A program made the translations under genes and the position numbers. From Prevotella sp. CAG:1031 (GTDB lineage Bacteria > Bacteroidota > Bacteroidia > Bacteroidales > Muribaculaceae): DNA of 30,426 bases. The DNA lies in contig HF985603.1 in assembly GCA_000431215.1 (NCBI GenBank), positions 17,412 through 47,837 on the forward strand, written 5' to 3'. The notes under the pieces are model-generated. The model saw only the letters and a list, made by a program, of their open reading frames with translations, searched no databases and had not been told where the DNA came from. This document shows positions 1 to 7,954 of this stretch, piece after piece (within the stretch, counting starts at the first letter, position 1; each line of letters begins with the position of its first letter).

Positions 1-66
1 AACGGCGGCCGCCGCATAACCGCAGCCGACGCCGTCGAAGGCCTGAAGCCCTTCATTGCCGAATAA
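1..66 (+). CDS. 3' end of an unidentified gene
   Basis: An open frame enters from the left edge and stops at TAA 64-66, giving 21 residues that end in GLKPFIAE. Codon use (GCC, GGC, CGC) matches the GC-rich genes nearby, so this is probably the true C-terminus of a gene lying mostly outside the window. The fragment is too short to assign a family. Confidence 0.6.
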   Translation, partial: NGGRRITAADAVEGLKPFIAE

Positions 67-581
67 GAACACCGTGCGTAAATTGCCGTGATCCGGGACG
101 CGCGTTCCGCGCTTGGCGGCGAATGATCTGTTTGGGTTCTTCCGAGCAAATGGCCTGTCCGAGCGTAGGGACGCGATTCATCGCGTCCGCCAAACAATTA
201 GCAATCAATCGATTGGCCACAAACCGAACAACCCCGCAACATCGCGGAAAGCCACAGAGTGCGCGCCGCCGCGAAACGCGACAGCGCAGGTCGCGGACCT
301 TGGCTAACGCCGTTTGCGTGACTGCGCGCGCTCCGCGGCTTGTCACGCATATATTGTTGGCTCTCAAGCCCACAGCTATCGCAGTGGGATGAAGAAAATC
401 CGCGCCTCACGGCGCTTGACGCGAATAGGCTGTTTGATGTGGTTATTCTGCAAAATTGTCAGATACTGTAGCCGAAGGTACGTTCCTACGGCAGGGTGAT
501 TTCAAACTTTGATTAAACTTTTTAAGCCAGTTTTTGTCATTATTAATAGAAACAGACAATAACTCTTAAAAATTTTTATTT
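67..581. other. Non-coding spacer with serial inverted repeats
   Basis: This 515-bp gap has no credible gene. It holds a run of separate hairpins: 169-188 (GGACGCGAT / ATCGCGTCC, two-base loop), 277-295 (CGCGAC / GTCGCG), 316-348 (GCGTGAC / GTCACGC), 369-388 (CCCAC / GTGGG), 402-415 (GCGCC / GGCGC) and 471-492 (GCCGaAGG / CCTaCGGC). The last 90 bp turn AT-rich and probably hold the promoter of the aquaporin gene, although I cannot see a clean TAnnTTTG there. The hairpins could be REP-like repeats, a structured RNA, or decayed repeats. Short open frames here lack homology I recognise. Confidence 0.5.
169..188. repeat. Near-perfect 20-bp palindrome, REP-like
   Basis: GGACGCGAT at 169-177 is followed after TC by its exact reverse complement ATCGCGTCC at 180-188. 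It is the strongest of the hairpins in this spacer. Its form resembles short intergenic palindromes that recur in bacterial genomes, but no second copy is visible in this window, so repeat status is an inference. Confidence 0.45.
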
Positions 582-1301
582 ATGAGCAGTATGCGTAAAT
601 ACATCGCCGAGTTTGTCGGCACGATGTTTCTTGTTCTGCTGGCCTGCGGCAGCGCCGTTCTGGCCGGACCGTCGATCGGCGGCCTCGGTATCGGTCTTTG
701 CTTCGGTCTAGTGCTGATATGCCTCTGTTATTCCATCGGCAACATATCGGGATGCCATGTCAACCCGGCCGTATCGTTCGCCGTATGGATCAAAGGCGGC
801 CTGAGCGGCCGCGATTTCTGCGGATATGTCATCGCCCAGCTTCTCGGAGCCGCTCTCGGCGCCTGCTTCCTCTTCTGGCTGTCGGGTCTCGGACTCGAAG
901 GCATCTATAACTTCGGCGGAATAACCGACTACGACGGTATGGTCAACACTATCGCCGCCAACGTCCTTCAGCCCGGCGCAACCCCCGGCATGGCCATTGC
1001 CGCCGAAGTGCTCCTTACCTTCTTCTTCGTCTTCGTTGTGCTGGCCGCCACCGATCCCAAAAGCGGATTCGGCAAATTCTCCGGTCTCGCCATCGGTATA
1101 GCTCTCGGCCTTGTGAACATCGTCGGAATCCCTGTCGACAACTGCTCTGTCAACCCGGCCCGTTCCTTCGGCCCCGCACTGTTCTCGCCCGAAGCATGGG
1201 GCGACTTCTGGATCATGGCCGTCGGCCCGCTCTGCGGCGCCGGTCTGGCTGTAGCTGTCTGGCTCATCATCGCCGAAGCCCGCAAGTCGCGCAAATCCTG
1301 A
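582..1301 (+). CDS. aqpZ: Aquaporin (MIP family, AqpZ-like)
   Basis: A 239-residue inner-membrane channel of the major intrinsic protein family, expected to conduct water. It has the internal duplication of the family: six hydrophobic segments and two re-entrant NPA motifs, N61-A63 (SGCHVNPAV) and N191-A193 (NCSVNPARS). The aromatic/arginine filter, aligned from memory to E. coli AqpZ, would be F41, N179, C188 and R194. The short D-loop and length fit a water channel rather than a glycerol facilitator. Asparagine in place of the usual AqpZ histidine at 179 is notable. The start is ATG 582; ATG 591 (MRKYIAE) is a credible alternative. The gene stands alone, with a hairpin terminator 22 bp after the stop. 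Confidence 0.93.
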   Translation: MSSMRKYIAEFVGTMFLVLLACGSAVLAGPSIGGLGIGLCFGLVLICLCYSIGNISGCHVNPAVSFAVWIKGGLSGRDFCGYVIAQLLGAALGACFLFWLSGLGLEGIYNFGGITDYDGMVNTIAANVLQPGATPGMAIAAEVLLTFFFVFVVLAATDPKSGFGKFSGLAIGIALGLVNIVGIPVDNCSVNPARSFGPALFSPEAWGDFWIMAVGPLCGAGLAVAVWLIIAEARKSRKS

Positions 1302-1322
1302 TTCTCATTCCCTTTCTCTCTC

Positions 1323-1365
1323 AAAAAAGAATCGGCGGCCATTTTTCAGATCGCCGATTCTTTTT
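1323..1365 (+). terminator. Intrinsic terminator after the aquaporin gene
   Basis: AAAAAGAATCGGCG at 1324-1337 pairs with CGCCGATTCTTTTT at 1352-1365, a 14-bp stem around a 14-base loop, ending in a T run. The A-run on the other arm would let it work in both directions. Confidence 0.85.
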
Positions 1366-1441
1366 CGTCTGATCAGCAAATTCTTAGAGACGTTTGCGCC
1401 AACAATAGGGGCCGATATAAGGCTATGTCAGAAAAAAATTG

Positions 1442-1449
1442 TAATTTTG
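1442..1449 (+). promoter_or_regulatory. Bacteroidetes -7 element for the radical SAM gene
   Basis: TAATTTTG matches TAnnTTTG exactly and lies 31 bp before ATG 1480. The in-frame TTG that could extend the protein upstream is part of this element, which argues for the ATG. No clear -33 TTTG is visible. Confidence 0.65.
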
Positions 1450-1479
1450 CAGACAATTCAGGAGCGTATTCACGATAAT

Positions 1480-2538
1480 ATGACAGTGCCAAAACCAACA
1501 GATGCCTCTATCATCTTGACCTACCGCTGCCCGATGCAGTGCAAGATGTGTAACATCTGGAAATACCCTACTCGCAAGGAAGAAGAGATCAAAGCCTCTG
1601 ATCTGGCGACGCTTCCGCCCCTCAAGTTCATCAACCTGACAGGTGGCGAGCCTTTTGTGCGCACCGATCTGGCCGAAATTGTCGAGGAATGTTACCGCCA
1701 CGCTCCGCGCATTGTCATCTCTACATCGGGATGGTTCGAAGACCGCGTCATCGAGCTCGCCCGCCGGTTCCCGAAAATCGGCATCAGAATCTCTATCGAA
1801 GGTCTCAGCCAGACCAACGACCATCTGCGCGGTCGCGAGGGAGGATTCGACAAGGGTCTTCGCACACTGCTGACGCTCAAGGAGATGGGGCTGAAAGACA
1901 TCGGGTTCGGATGCACGGTCAGCAACAACAACTCCCGCGACATGCTGGCTCTCTACGACCTTGCCAAGAGCCTCGGGCTTGAGTTTGCCACAGCTGCGTT
2001 CCATAACTCCTACTACTTCCATAAGGACGACAACGAGATAACGAACCGCAACGCCGTCACCGCCGACTTCGCCGAACTGATTCGCCGCCAACTCTCCGAG
2101 AAACACCCCAAATCGTGGTTCCGCGCCTATTTCAACATGGGCCTCATCAACTATATCGAAGGCGGACGCCGTATGCTCCCCTGCGAGGCCGGAACAACCA
2201 ATTTCTTCATCGACCCCTGGGGCGAAGTCTTTCCCTGCAACGGTCTCGAAGAACGGTTCTGGAAAGAATCGATGGGCAATATCCACAATGCTCCGTTCTC
2301 CGAGATATGGAGCAGCGAACAGGCCGAACGCGTGCGCGCAAAGGTGCGCAACTGTCCGAAAAACTGCTGGATGGTCGGCACGGCATCGCCTGTAATGCAC
2401 AAATATATCAGCCGCCCTATGAAATGGGCTCTGACAAACAAGTTGCGCGTAATGCGCGGACTCGAGCCCTGTCTCGACAAAAAATGGGAAGACGTCGGCC
2501 AGGATCCCACCCAGGGCGACCTCAAGCCGCGTAAATAA
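1480..2538 (+). CDS. Radical SAM protein with SPASM-like C-terminus
   Basis: A 352-residue radical SAM enzyme. The N-terminal CPMQCKMC (CxxxCxxC) would hold the 4Fe-4S cluster that cleaves S-adenosylmethionine, and LTGGEPF is the family GGE motif. The C-terminal part has further cysteines (LPCEAG, FPCNGLEE, NCPKNC) with the FFIDPWGEVFPC pattern usual in SPASM/twitch domains, suggesting extra iron-sulfur clusters. The substrate is unknown; such proteins modify peptides, sugars or lipids. ATG 1480 is chosen because the upstream TTG 1447 sits in the promoter. The next gene, a GT4 glycosyltransferase, begins 5 bp after the stop, so the two are probably co-transcribed, hinting at a glycan-related task. 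Confidence 0.88.
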   Translation: MTVPKPTDASIILTYRCPMQCKMCNIWKYPTRKEEEIKASDLATLPPLKFINLTGGEPFVRTDLAEIVEECYRHAPRIVISTSGWFEDRVIELARRFPKIGIRISIEGLSQTNDHLRGREGGFDKGLRTLLTLKEMGLKDIGFGCTVSNNNSRDMLALYDLAKSLGLEFATAAFHNSYYFHKDDNEITNRNAVTADFAELIRRQLSEKHPKSWFRAYFNMGLINYIEGGRRMLPCEAGTTNFFIDPWGEVFPCNGLEERFWKESMGNIHNAPFSEIWSSEQAERVRAKVRNCPKNCWMVGTASPVMHKYISRPMKWALTNKLRVMRGLEPCLDKKWEDVGQDPTQGDLKPRK

Positions 2539-2543
2539 CCGTC

Positions 2544-3638
2544 ATGAAGATCGCAGTTGTCGGCACCCGCGGAATCCCCGACATCCAGGGCGGTGTCGAG
2601 ACCCACTGTCAGGAACTCTACCCGCGTCTGGCCGCTATGGGTCATGATGTCACCGTCGTCTGCCGCACGCCGTATCTCGCTCCCGGTCATCCCGACTCTT
2701 ATAAGGGCGTCAGTCTGCTCCCGGTCTACGCGCCACGCCGCAAGAGCCTCGAAGCCACTGTCCACACCTTCCTCGCCCTTCTGAAAGTCCGGCGACTGCA
2801 TCCCGACATTGTCCATATCCACGCTATCGGCCCGGCTCTTCTGACTCCTATGGCGCGCCTTCTCGGAATGAAGGTCGTCACCACCAACCACGGGCCCGAT
2901 TACGACCGTGCCAAATGGGGGCGTCTGGCGCGTTTCGTGCTCCGCAGCGGCGAACGCATGGGAGCGCGTTACTCCAACGCTGTCATCGTTATCTCGCGAG
3001 TCATCGCCGACATCGAGGCGCGACTCTACGGTCGCACCGACACACGCCTCATCTTCAACGGCGTCAACGTCCCCGTTCACGACACAGCGACCGACTATAT
3101 CGAAGACCTCGGGCTTGCCCCCGGGCGCTACGCAGTCGCTCTGGGCCGATTCGTCAAGGAAAAGGGATTCCACGATCTTATCGAAGCCTGGCAGCGCGCC
3201 GCCATACCGGGCTATCGCCTCGCCATAGCCGGCGACGCCGACCATCCCGACTCCTATTCGGCCGATCTCAAGCGGCGGGCCTCGGAAGCCGGTGTCGTAC
3301 TGACAGGCTTCATCCGCGGGCGCCGTCTGAACCAGCTGATGAGCCACGCCGCCCTCTTCGCCATGCCGAGCTACCACGAAGGCCTTCCCATAGCATTGCT
3401 CGAAGCGATGAGCTACGGCCTCGATGTCGCCGTCAGCTCGATTCCTGCCAACCGCCTCGACGCGCTCGACAGCGGCGACTTCTTCCCGGCGGGCGACGTC
3501 GGCGCCCTGTCGGAGATTCTGAAGCGCAAGCTTGCGGAACCGCGCCGCCGTGTCTACGACCTCACCCCATATAACTGGGACACGATAGCCAGGCAGACCC
3601 TCGAAGTCTACAGCGACGTCCTGAAAGCCGAAAAATAG
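2544..3638 (+). CDS. GT4 family glycosyltransferase
   Basis: A 364-residue cytoplasmic GT-B fold enzyme that transfers a sugar from an activated nucleotide donor. The N-terminal domain begins MKIAVVGTRGIP with GGVETH, a pattern of a GT4 subset often involved in exopolysaccharide or O-antigen assembly. The C-terminal domain has GRFVKEKGFHDLIEAW and the EX7E signature E279-E287 (YHEGLPIALLEAM). Donor and acceptor cannot be told. It is the second gene of a pair with the radical SAM enzyme and meets the minus-strand MFS gene tail to tail with a 4-bp gap, leaving no room for a separate terminator. Confidence 0.92.
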   Translation: MKIAVVGTRGIPDIQGGVETHCQELYPRLAAMGHDVTVVCRTPYLAPGHPDSYKGVSLLPVYAPRRKSLEATVHTFLALLKVRRLHPDIVHIHAIGPALLTPMARLLGMKVVTTNHGPDYDRAKWGRLARFVLRSGERMGARYSNAVIVISRVIADIEARLYGRTDTRLIFNGVNVPVHDTATDYIEDLGLAPGRYAVALGRFVKEKGFHDLIEAWQRAAIPGYRLAIAGDADHPDSYSADLKRRASEAGVVLTGFIRGRRLNQLMSHAALFAMPSYHEGLPIALLEAMSYGLDVAVSSIPANRLDALDSGDFFPAGDVGALSEILKRKLAEPRRRVYDLTPYNWDTIARQTLEVYSDVLKAEK

Positions 3639-3642
3639 CCGG

Positions 3643-4854
3643 TCATTTGCCGAGATCGGCAGGAAGCCGGCGCGAGGCTTCGGCCGCAACAATCAGAATC
3701 ACGGTCAGAACCGCATATACAATGGCTGTCGAATGGAGCATATCGCCGACTCCCACAAGCGGAGCGACTATCGCGCCGAAGACATATCCCGACACACCCA
3801 ATACCGCCGAAGCCTCTCCGGCTGAACTGCGTCCCTCGTTCATGGCCAGAGTGTTGCTCATGGTGAAAATCATGCCCAAAGCCACCATCATAGGCAGCAT
3901 CAGCAGCTCGTAGACCCAGAAATTCTTCACCAGCCAGAGCGAGACGCATGTTGCCGTCATGACAACAACCAGCATCCAGGCACCGACTACGCCGGCGTTC
4001 TTAAGAAGCTTGAACCGGAGCGCCGCCATCGAACCGGCGGCACAAAACAAGGCATTGCCGCCAATAATCAGGCCGTAGCCCGTCGCCGAGAAGCCGTAGA
4101 CTGTCTGCACTATGAAAGACGATGATGATATATAGGCGAACAGCAGTCCTAAAGCCGCGCCTTTAAGCGTCACATGAACCATAAACGGCTTATTGCGCAG
4201 CAAAACGAGATAGCGACCTAACTCCTGGCTCCACGGCCCCTTGAACCGGCGGTCTTTCGGCAGCGACTCCCGCGAAAGAGGCGACAGCGCTATGAGAACC
4301 AGCGCGAAAGCAGCCAGAACCCAGAAAACACCTTTCCACGACCATGCGTCGGTTATGATGCCGCCGATGACGGGCGACGCCGCCGGAGCCAGTCCATTGA
4401 TGGCTCCAACAATGGCCATCAGCTTCGCCAGCGCGCGGCCTCCGTAGAGGTCGGCAGGAATAGTGCGGGCCAGAAAATAAGCACCCGCCGCGCCTATCCC
4501 CTGAAACACGCGACAACCCAGAAAAAAGTGGATCGTCGGAGAGAAAACACTGATAACCGCGGCCACGATAAACACCGCCATTGAACCGACCAACACCGGC
4601 TTACGCCCCACCCTGTCGCTGACAGGCCCGAGTATAAGCTGCCCCAGAGCCAGACCGATCATGCCCATCGTCAGCCCCATCTGAGCCGTCGACACCGAAC
4701 AGCCGAAAAGCCGCGCCATCGACGGCAGCGCCGGCGCATACATATCGTTGACAAACGAGCCCAGCGCGCTGAGCACCACCAGATAAAAGACTAAAAACGA
4801 ATAGTTGCGTATCGCTACGGAAGGCTGTTGGGAAGATGTCGGCTGGTTGTTCAT
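3643..4854 (-). CDS. MFS transporter, Bcr/CflA-type drug exporter
   Basis: A 403-residue inner-membrane protein with about twelve hydrophobic segments. Motif A of the major facilitator superfamily is clear between segments 2 and 3 (GPVSDRVGRKPVL), and the first segment carries SFVNDMYAPALPSM, which resembles the D-x-Y-L/A-P-A-x-P signature of the Bcr/CflA group of proton-driven exporters. Substrate is unknown; members export bicyclomycin, chloramphenicol, sulfonamide or peptides. Its ATG overlaps the TGA of the upstream acetyltransferase (ATGA), so the two are translationally coupled; an acetyltransferase and an exporter together would fit a detoxification pair, though this is inference. Confidence 0.9.
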   Translation of the reverse strand: MNNQPTSSQQPSVAIRNYSFLVFYLVVLSALGSFVNDMYAPALPSMARLFGCSVSTAQMGLTMGMIGLALGQLILGPVSDRVGRKPVLVGSMAVFIVAAVISVFSPTIHFFLGCRVFQGIGAAGAYFLARTIPADLYGGRALAKLMAIVGAINGLAPAASPVIGGIITDAWSWKGVFWVLAAFALVLIALSPLSRESLPKDRRFKGPWSQELGRYLVLLRNKPFMVHVTLKGAALGLLFAYISSSSFIVQTVYGFSATGYGLIIGGNALFCAAGSMAALRFKLLKNAGVVGAWMLVVVMTATCVSLWLVKNFWVYELLMLPMMVALGMIFTMSNTLAMNEGRSSAGEASAVLGVSGYVFGAIVAPLVGVGDMLHSTAIVYAVLTVILIVAAEASRRLPADLGK

Positions 4855-5405
4855 TTTTTGTTATAGACGTGGCGGTGAATAAGGCTTGCGGCACGCCCGG
4901 GATCTACATCATCGCGCGTAGCCATAAGCATCAGAACCACCTCCTTCAATCCCGGAGCGTATGGCGGCTGAACATAGTCGAAATCCTCGAACGCCGTGAA
5001 TCCGTGGCGCCGGTAGAAGTCGACCCGTCGGGCAGCCATCGGCCCGTAGGCGGGATCGCCGGGAGGCTCTACTTCTATAACAATCGGAACAGGCATTTCG
5101 GCTTTGACAACCCTCGATAAAACTTTCGAGCCGAGACCCGAGCCGCGACGGCTGCTGTCGACGGCGAAATGCTCTATGTAGCTCAGTCCGTCGAAACGCC
5201 ATATCGTCAGCAGTCCGGCCGCACGTCCCCCGCCGTCGGTGAATTTCAGCATCGTCATCGGCGAGGACGGGTCGTCGGCAAGCCGCTCGACAAGAGCCCA
5301 CTCGCGGCGCTCGTCGGCCGGAAACGAAGTCATATAGATCTCTTCGAGCTTCGGGCGGTCGCTGTCGCCGCGCAGGCTCTCTTCAATTCTGAATTTGTTG
5401 TCCAT
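4851..5405 (-). CDS. GNAT family N-acetyltransferase
   Basis: A 184-residue protein of the GCN5-related acetyltransferase fold. The middle holds IEHFAVDSSRRGSGLGSKVLSRVV, containing the R/Q-x-x-G-x-G/A acetyl-CoA pyrophosphate loop (RRGSGLG), followed by an FYRRHGF segment typical of strand 6 and helix 4. Substrate is unknown. The start is ATG 5405 (MDNKFRIEE); an upstream extension would run through the -7 element at 5427-5434. It overlaps the MFS gene by 4 bp and probably forms a two-gene operon with it. Confidence 0.85.
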   Translation of the reverse strand: MDNKFRIEESLRGDSDRPKLEEIYMTSFPADERREWALVERLADDPSSPMTMLKFTDGGGRAAGLLTIWRFDGLSYIEHFAVDSSRRGSGLGSKVLSRVVKAEMPVPIVIEVEPPGDPAYGPMAARRVDFYRRHGFTAFEDFDYVQPPYAPGLKEVVLMLMATRDDVDPGRAASLIHRHVYNKK

Positions 5406-5426
5406 AATCTTTTCTATAATTTCCCT

Positions 5427-5434
5427 CAAAGATA
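5427..5434 (-). promoter_or_regulatory. -7 element for the GNAT-MFS operon
   Basis: On the minus strand this reads TATCTTTG, an exact match to TAnnTTTG, 21 bp before ATG 5405. I see no TTTG at the expected upstream spacing. Confidence 0.5.
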
Positions 5435-5494
5435 ACAAATACGCGCCTGATTCCGTTCTCCCGGCCCGCGCCAACATATAAATCTTTATATATC

Positions 5495-5537
5495 AGAAGC
5501 CAACGGCCGGGCAATCGTCGTCCGGCCGTTGGCTTCT
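5495..5537 (-). terminator. Strong 16-bp hairpin terminator
   Basis: AGAAGCCAACGGCCGG at 5495-5510 pairs without mismatch with its complement at 5522-5537 around an 11-base loop. It lies 15 bp past the stop of the Sel1-repeat gene on the minus strand. The flanks are T/A-rich but without a long U tract. Confidence 0.8.
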
Positions 5538-5552
5538 GTATGTTTTTCAGGA

Positions 5553-6623
5553 TCAGCGCCTTCTCGAGCCGCTTCTTTTCTTCGTGGCGGATTTCTTTCC
5601 GGAGGAAGCGGCCGGGCCTGATTTTTTCACCAGAGTACCCCAGGTGTTATCGTAGTCGGAGGTCAGGCGTGAATTTTTGACATCCATCTGCGAATCAGAC
5701 TTCATCTTGAAAACACGGTTATCGCTCGCCGAGACATCATCCCTCAGGAATTTGCTGTATTCGCCGGGAGTCATCGCCGCCATTACCGACGGATATTTCT
5801 TCTGCTGCCAGTTTGCCGAGGGTGAAACTCTTACTGTGGGGCGGCTGAAGGTTTTGGGTGTCGGAGTCACCAGACCTTTGTCCAGGCTCCATGTTCCTGT
5901 CTCAGTAAATGTCCAGTAGCAGCCTGTCGGGGCGTGGAGGTAGCTGGTGTATTTGGCCGTGTAGGTGTTATCCTTGTTGAACGTGTAGACGGCGATGGTG
6001 CGGTCGCCATTCTTCATTGTCCATGTCGAACCGGCAAATTTTAGCGCCGTGTATCTGTTTTTCACATGCTCTCTATCGTTGCCATTATTCACGGCTTTTT
6101 CATACCATTTATAAGCCTCATTCTTGTTAACGGCAACTCCATCTCCATCGTCATAACACATAGCCAGAATGCCCATTGCCGTAACATTTCCAAGCTCGGC
6201 GGCTTTACGATAATATTCAAACGCCTTTTACGGATCTTTTGGAACGCCCTCACCATATCCATAACAATTGCCTAAAGTAATCATTGCGTCCGTGTTTCCG
6301 AGGTCCGCTGCTTTGGAATACAGATCAAACGCTTTTGTAAGATCTTTGGTTGTCCCGTTGCCATATGCATAGCAAAAGCCTAACAAGTAGACAGCCCTGG
6401 CATTACCGGCATCAGCAGCTTTGTTAATCCACATGAAAGCCTTGTCGTTAGATTTTTCAACACCCTCTCCCCAAAGATAGCAGTATCCTAACTCGGCCAT
6501 CGCCTCGGCATCGCCATTTTCGGCAGACGCCTGCAATTGAGCGATATTCTGCGATGAAGTTCCTACGCAACAGATTGTCGCGATTGCCACAATAGTTACA
6601 AATGTCAGAATTCGTTTTAACAT
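5553..6623 (-). pseudogene. Sel1-repeat protein split by one in-frame TAA
   Basis: The frame encodes a signal peptide (MLKRILTFVTIVAIATICCVG), then Sel1-type repeats of about 36 residues with the G-x-G-V...KA...Y.KAA..GN..A pattern, then a C-terminal region that looks like a lipocalin-type beta domain and a basic tail rich in S, K and R. After GEGVPKDP a TAA at 6230-6228 interrupts, but the same frame continues as KAFEYYRKAAELGN, which exactly completes the broken repeat. Without that codon the product would be about 356 residues. Sel1 proteins are usually periplasmic protein-interaction scaffolds. It could be a recent nonsense pseudogene, a sequence error, or two fragments, the second restarting at ATG 6176. 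A near-match -7 element (TAACTTTA) sits at 6642-6635 but is very close to the ATG. Confidence 0.75.
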
Positions 6624-6667
6624 AATGTTTGATTTAAAGTTAGATTATTAGTGATTCAGAGTATAAT

Positions 6668-6713
6668 ATGCGACCGCCGGCCGTTCGGAAATCCGAGCCG
6701 CCGGCGGTCGTAT
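6668..6713. terminator. GC-rich 14-bp hairpin, possible terminator or repeat
   Basis: CGACCGCCGGC at 6671-6681 pairs exactly with GCCGGCGGTCG at 6700-6710, extended outward by ATG/TAT. A smaller CGG/CCG pair closes the loop. No obvious gene ends into it, so it may be an intergenic repeat. The rest of 6714-7010 is non-coding, with a smaller hairpin near 6740-6767 (GTCGCTGC / GCAGTGAC) and nothing else I can name. Confidence 0.45.
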
Positions 6714-7017
6714 GAAATGGAGCGTCTCGAATTACCTTGTCGCTGCCTGTTGCAACAAGCAGTGACTTTATAATTCTGCAAGACGGGACGCAGATATGTG
6801 TCGGTTTTATTTTTATTACGGAAGAAGAGCCGTCCCACCACTTTAAGCCGTTAGCGGCCGAATCGCTCCGAAAGCTTCAGCTGAAACTCCCACCGTGATG
6901 TAATCTCCCCAGAGAATCGAAATTCCCTGTCAGCGCCGCGAAATTAGCCATTAATCGGATTTCCCAATCTAAAGCAACGCGATTTTTACACCAAATTAAC
7001 ATTTCGCGCTCCCCCAA

Positions 7018-7053
7018 TATTCCCATAGCTCCCACTACTCCCATTACTCCCGT
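7018..7053 (+). repeat. Four imperfect 9-bp tandem repeats
   Basis: TATTCCCAT, AGCTCCCAC, TACTCCCAT and TACTCCCGT follow one another. The core CTCCCA recurs every 9 bp, directly upstream of the acyltransferase promoter. It may be slippage-derived or a binding array. Confidence 0.5.
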
Positions 7054-7068
7054 TTTCGATTTTTTTCG

Positions 7069-7076
7069 TAACTTTG
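7069..7076 (+). promoter_or_regulatory. -7 element of the acyltransferase operon
   Basis: TAACTTTG matches TAnnTTTG, 23 bp before ATG 7100. A TTTT-rich stretch precedes it but no exact -33 TTTG is seen. Confidence 0.65.
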
Positions 7077-7099
7077 CGTTTTGAATAAACAGGACAAAA

Positions 7100-7954
7100 A
7101 TGGATAATCTCGACATCGCACCGAAGCCCGATGTGCTCGACATGAAAGAGGTGCAGGACATCATAAAGCCGCTGCAGGGCCACGACAGGCTGACGCGCCG
7201 CCTGATGAAGTTCTTTGCGCTCGACAAAGTCAACTGGCTTCACTCCCGCAACTATCGCAACGGCGGCGGCGACGCGGGCGCAATTTCCGAAGGAATGTTG
7301 CGTGACCTCAACGTCAGGCTCGAGATCCGGGGCCGCGACGTTCTCGACAATCTTCCGGAGGGCCCGTTTATAACTGTCAGCAATCATCCCTTCGGAGCCA
7401 TGGAGGGAATAATGCTGCTGAACCTGATCGCCACACGGCGCCCGAAATTCAAGGTCATGGTCAACATGATTCTGAAGCATATAAGCGGCTTCGGAGCGAA
7501 TTTCATCGCAGTCGACGCACTGGCCAGCGACGACCCGAAGAAGAAAGCCGTGTCGATGCGCGGAATCAAGGAAGCTTTCGCCCAGATCCGCTCGGGCGAG
7601 CCTCTCGGCTTCTTCCCCGCCGGCGCCGTCAGTAAGATCAACGGCCGGCTGCGCATCGAAGACCGCCAGTGGCAGCCGAATGTCATGCGTATAATCGCCC
7701 AGTGTAAAGTGCCTGTCATACCGATATATTTCCACGGTCATAACTCAGTATGGTTCAACATTCTGGGGCTTATCAGCTGGAAACTGCGCACACTGCGGCT
7801 TCCGGCCGAGGTCTTCCGCGTCCACGACACCGTGCGCCGCATAACCGTCGGCCGCCCTATCTCTGTCGAAGAACAGCAGAAACACCAGCAGAGCCCCGAA
7901 GAATTCGGCCGCTGGCTAAAACAACAGACCTACAGTCTTCGCAAATGGAACTGA
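7100..7954 (+). CDS. Lysophospholipid acyltransferase family (PlsC / hemolysin-like)
   Basis: A 284-residue acyltransferase-fold protein expected to move a fatty acyl group onto a glycerophospholipid or ornithine-type lipid at the inner membrane. The catalytic block is SNHPFGAMEG, with H96 and an acidic residue six positions on (E102); related hemolysin-type enzymes usually read HPLGGLDG, so glutamate replaces aspartate. The second block GFFPAGAVS (172-175 FPAG) corresponds to the substrate-binding EGTR/FPEG motif. Exact substrate is uncertain. The gene has its own promoter and overlaps the next gene by 10 bp, starting a five-gene operon. Confidence 0.85.
   Translation: MDNLDIAPKPDVLDMKEVQDIIKPLQGHDRLTRRLMKFFALDKVNWLHSRNYRNGGGDAGAISEGMLRDLNVRLEIRGRDVLDNLPEGPFITVSNHPFGAMEGIMLLNLIATRRPKFKVMVNMILKHISGFGANFIAVDALASDDPKKKAVSMRGIKEAFAQIRSGEPLGFFPAGAVSKINGRLRIEDRQWQPNVMRIIAQCKVPVIPIYFHGHNSVWFNILGLISWKLRTLRLPAEVFRVHDTVRRITVGRPISVEEQQKHQQSPEEFGRWLKQQTYSLRKWN

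Noticed and set aside
113..499. Short overlapping plus-strand ORFs in the first spacer
   Set aside because: They are arginine-rich, overlap hairpins, and show no codon bias or motif like the real genes.
2151..3692. Long minus-strand open frame (over 500 codons) opposite the glycosyltransferase
   Set aside because: It lies antisense to two convincing genes, has no recognisable motif, and arises from low stop-codon density on the complement of GC-rich codons.
7018..7053. CRISPR array
   Set aside because: Units are only 9 bp with no spacers and no cas genes nearby.
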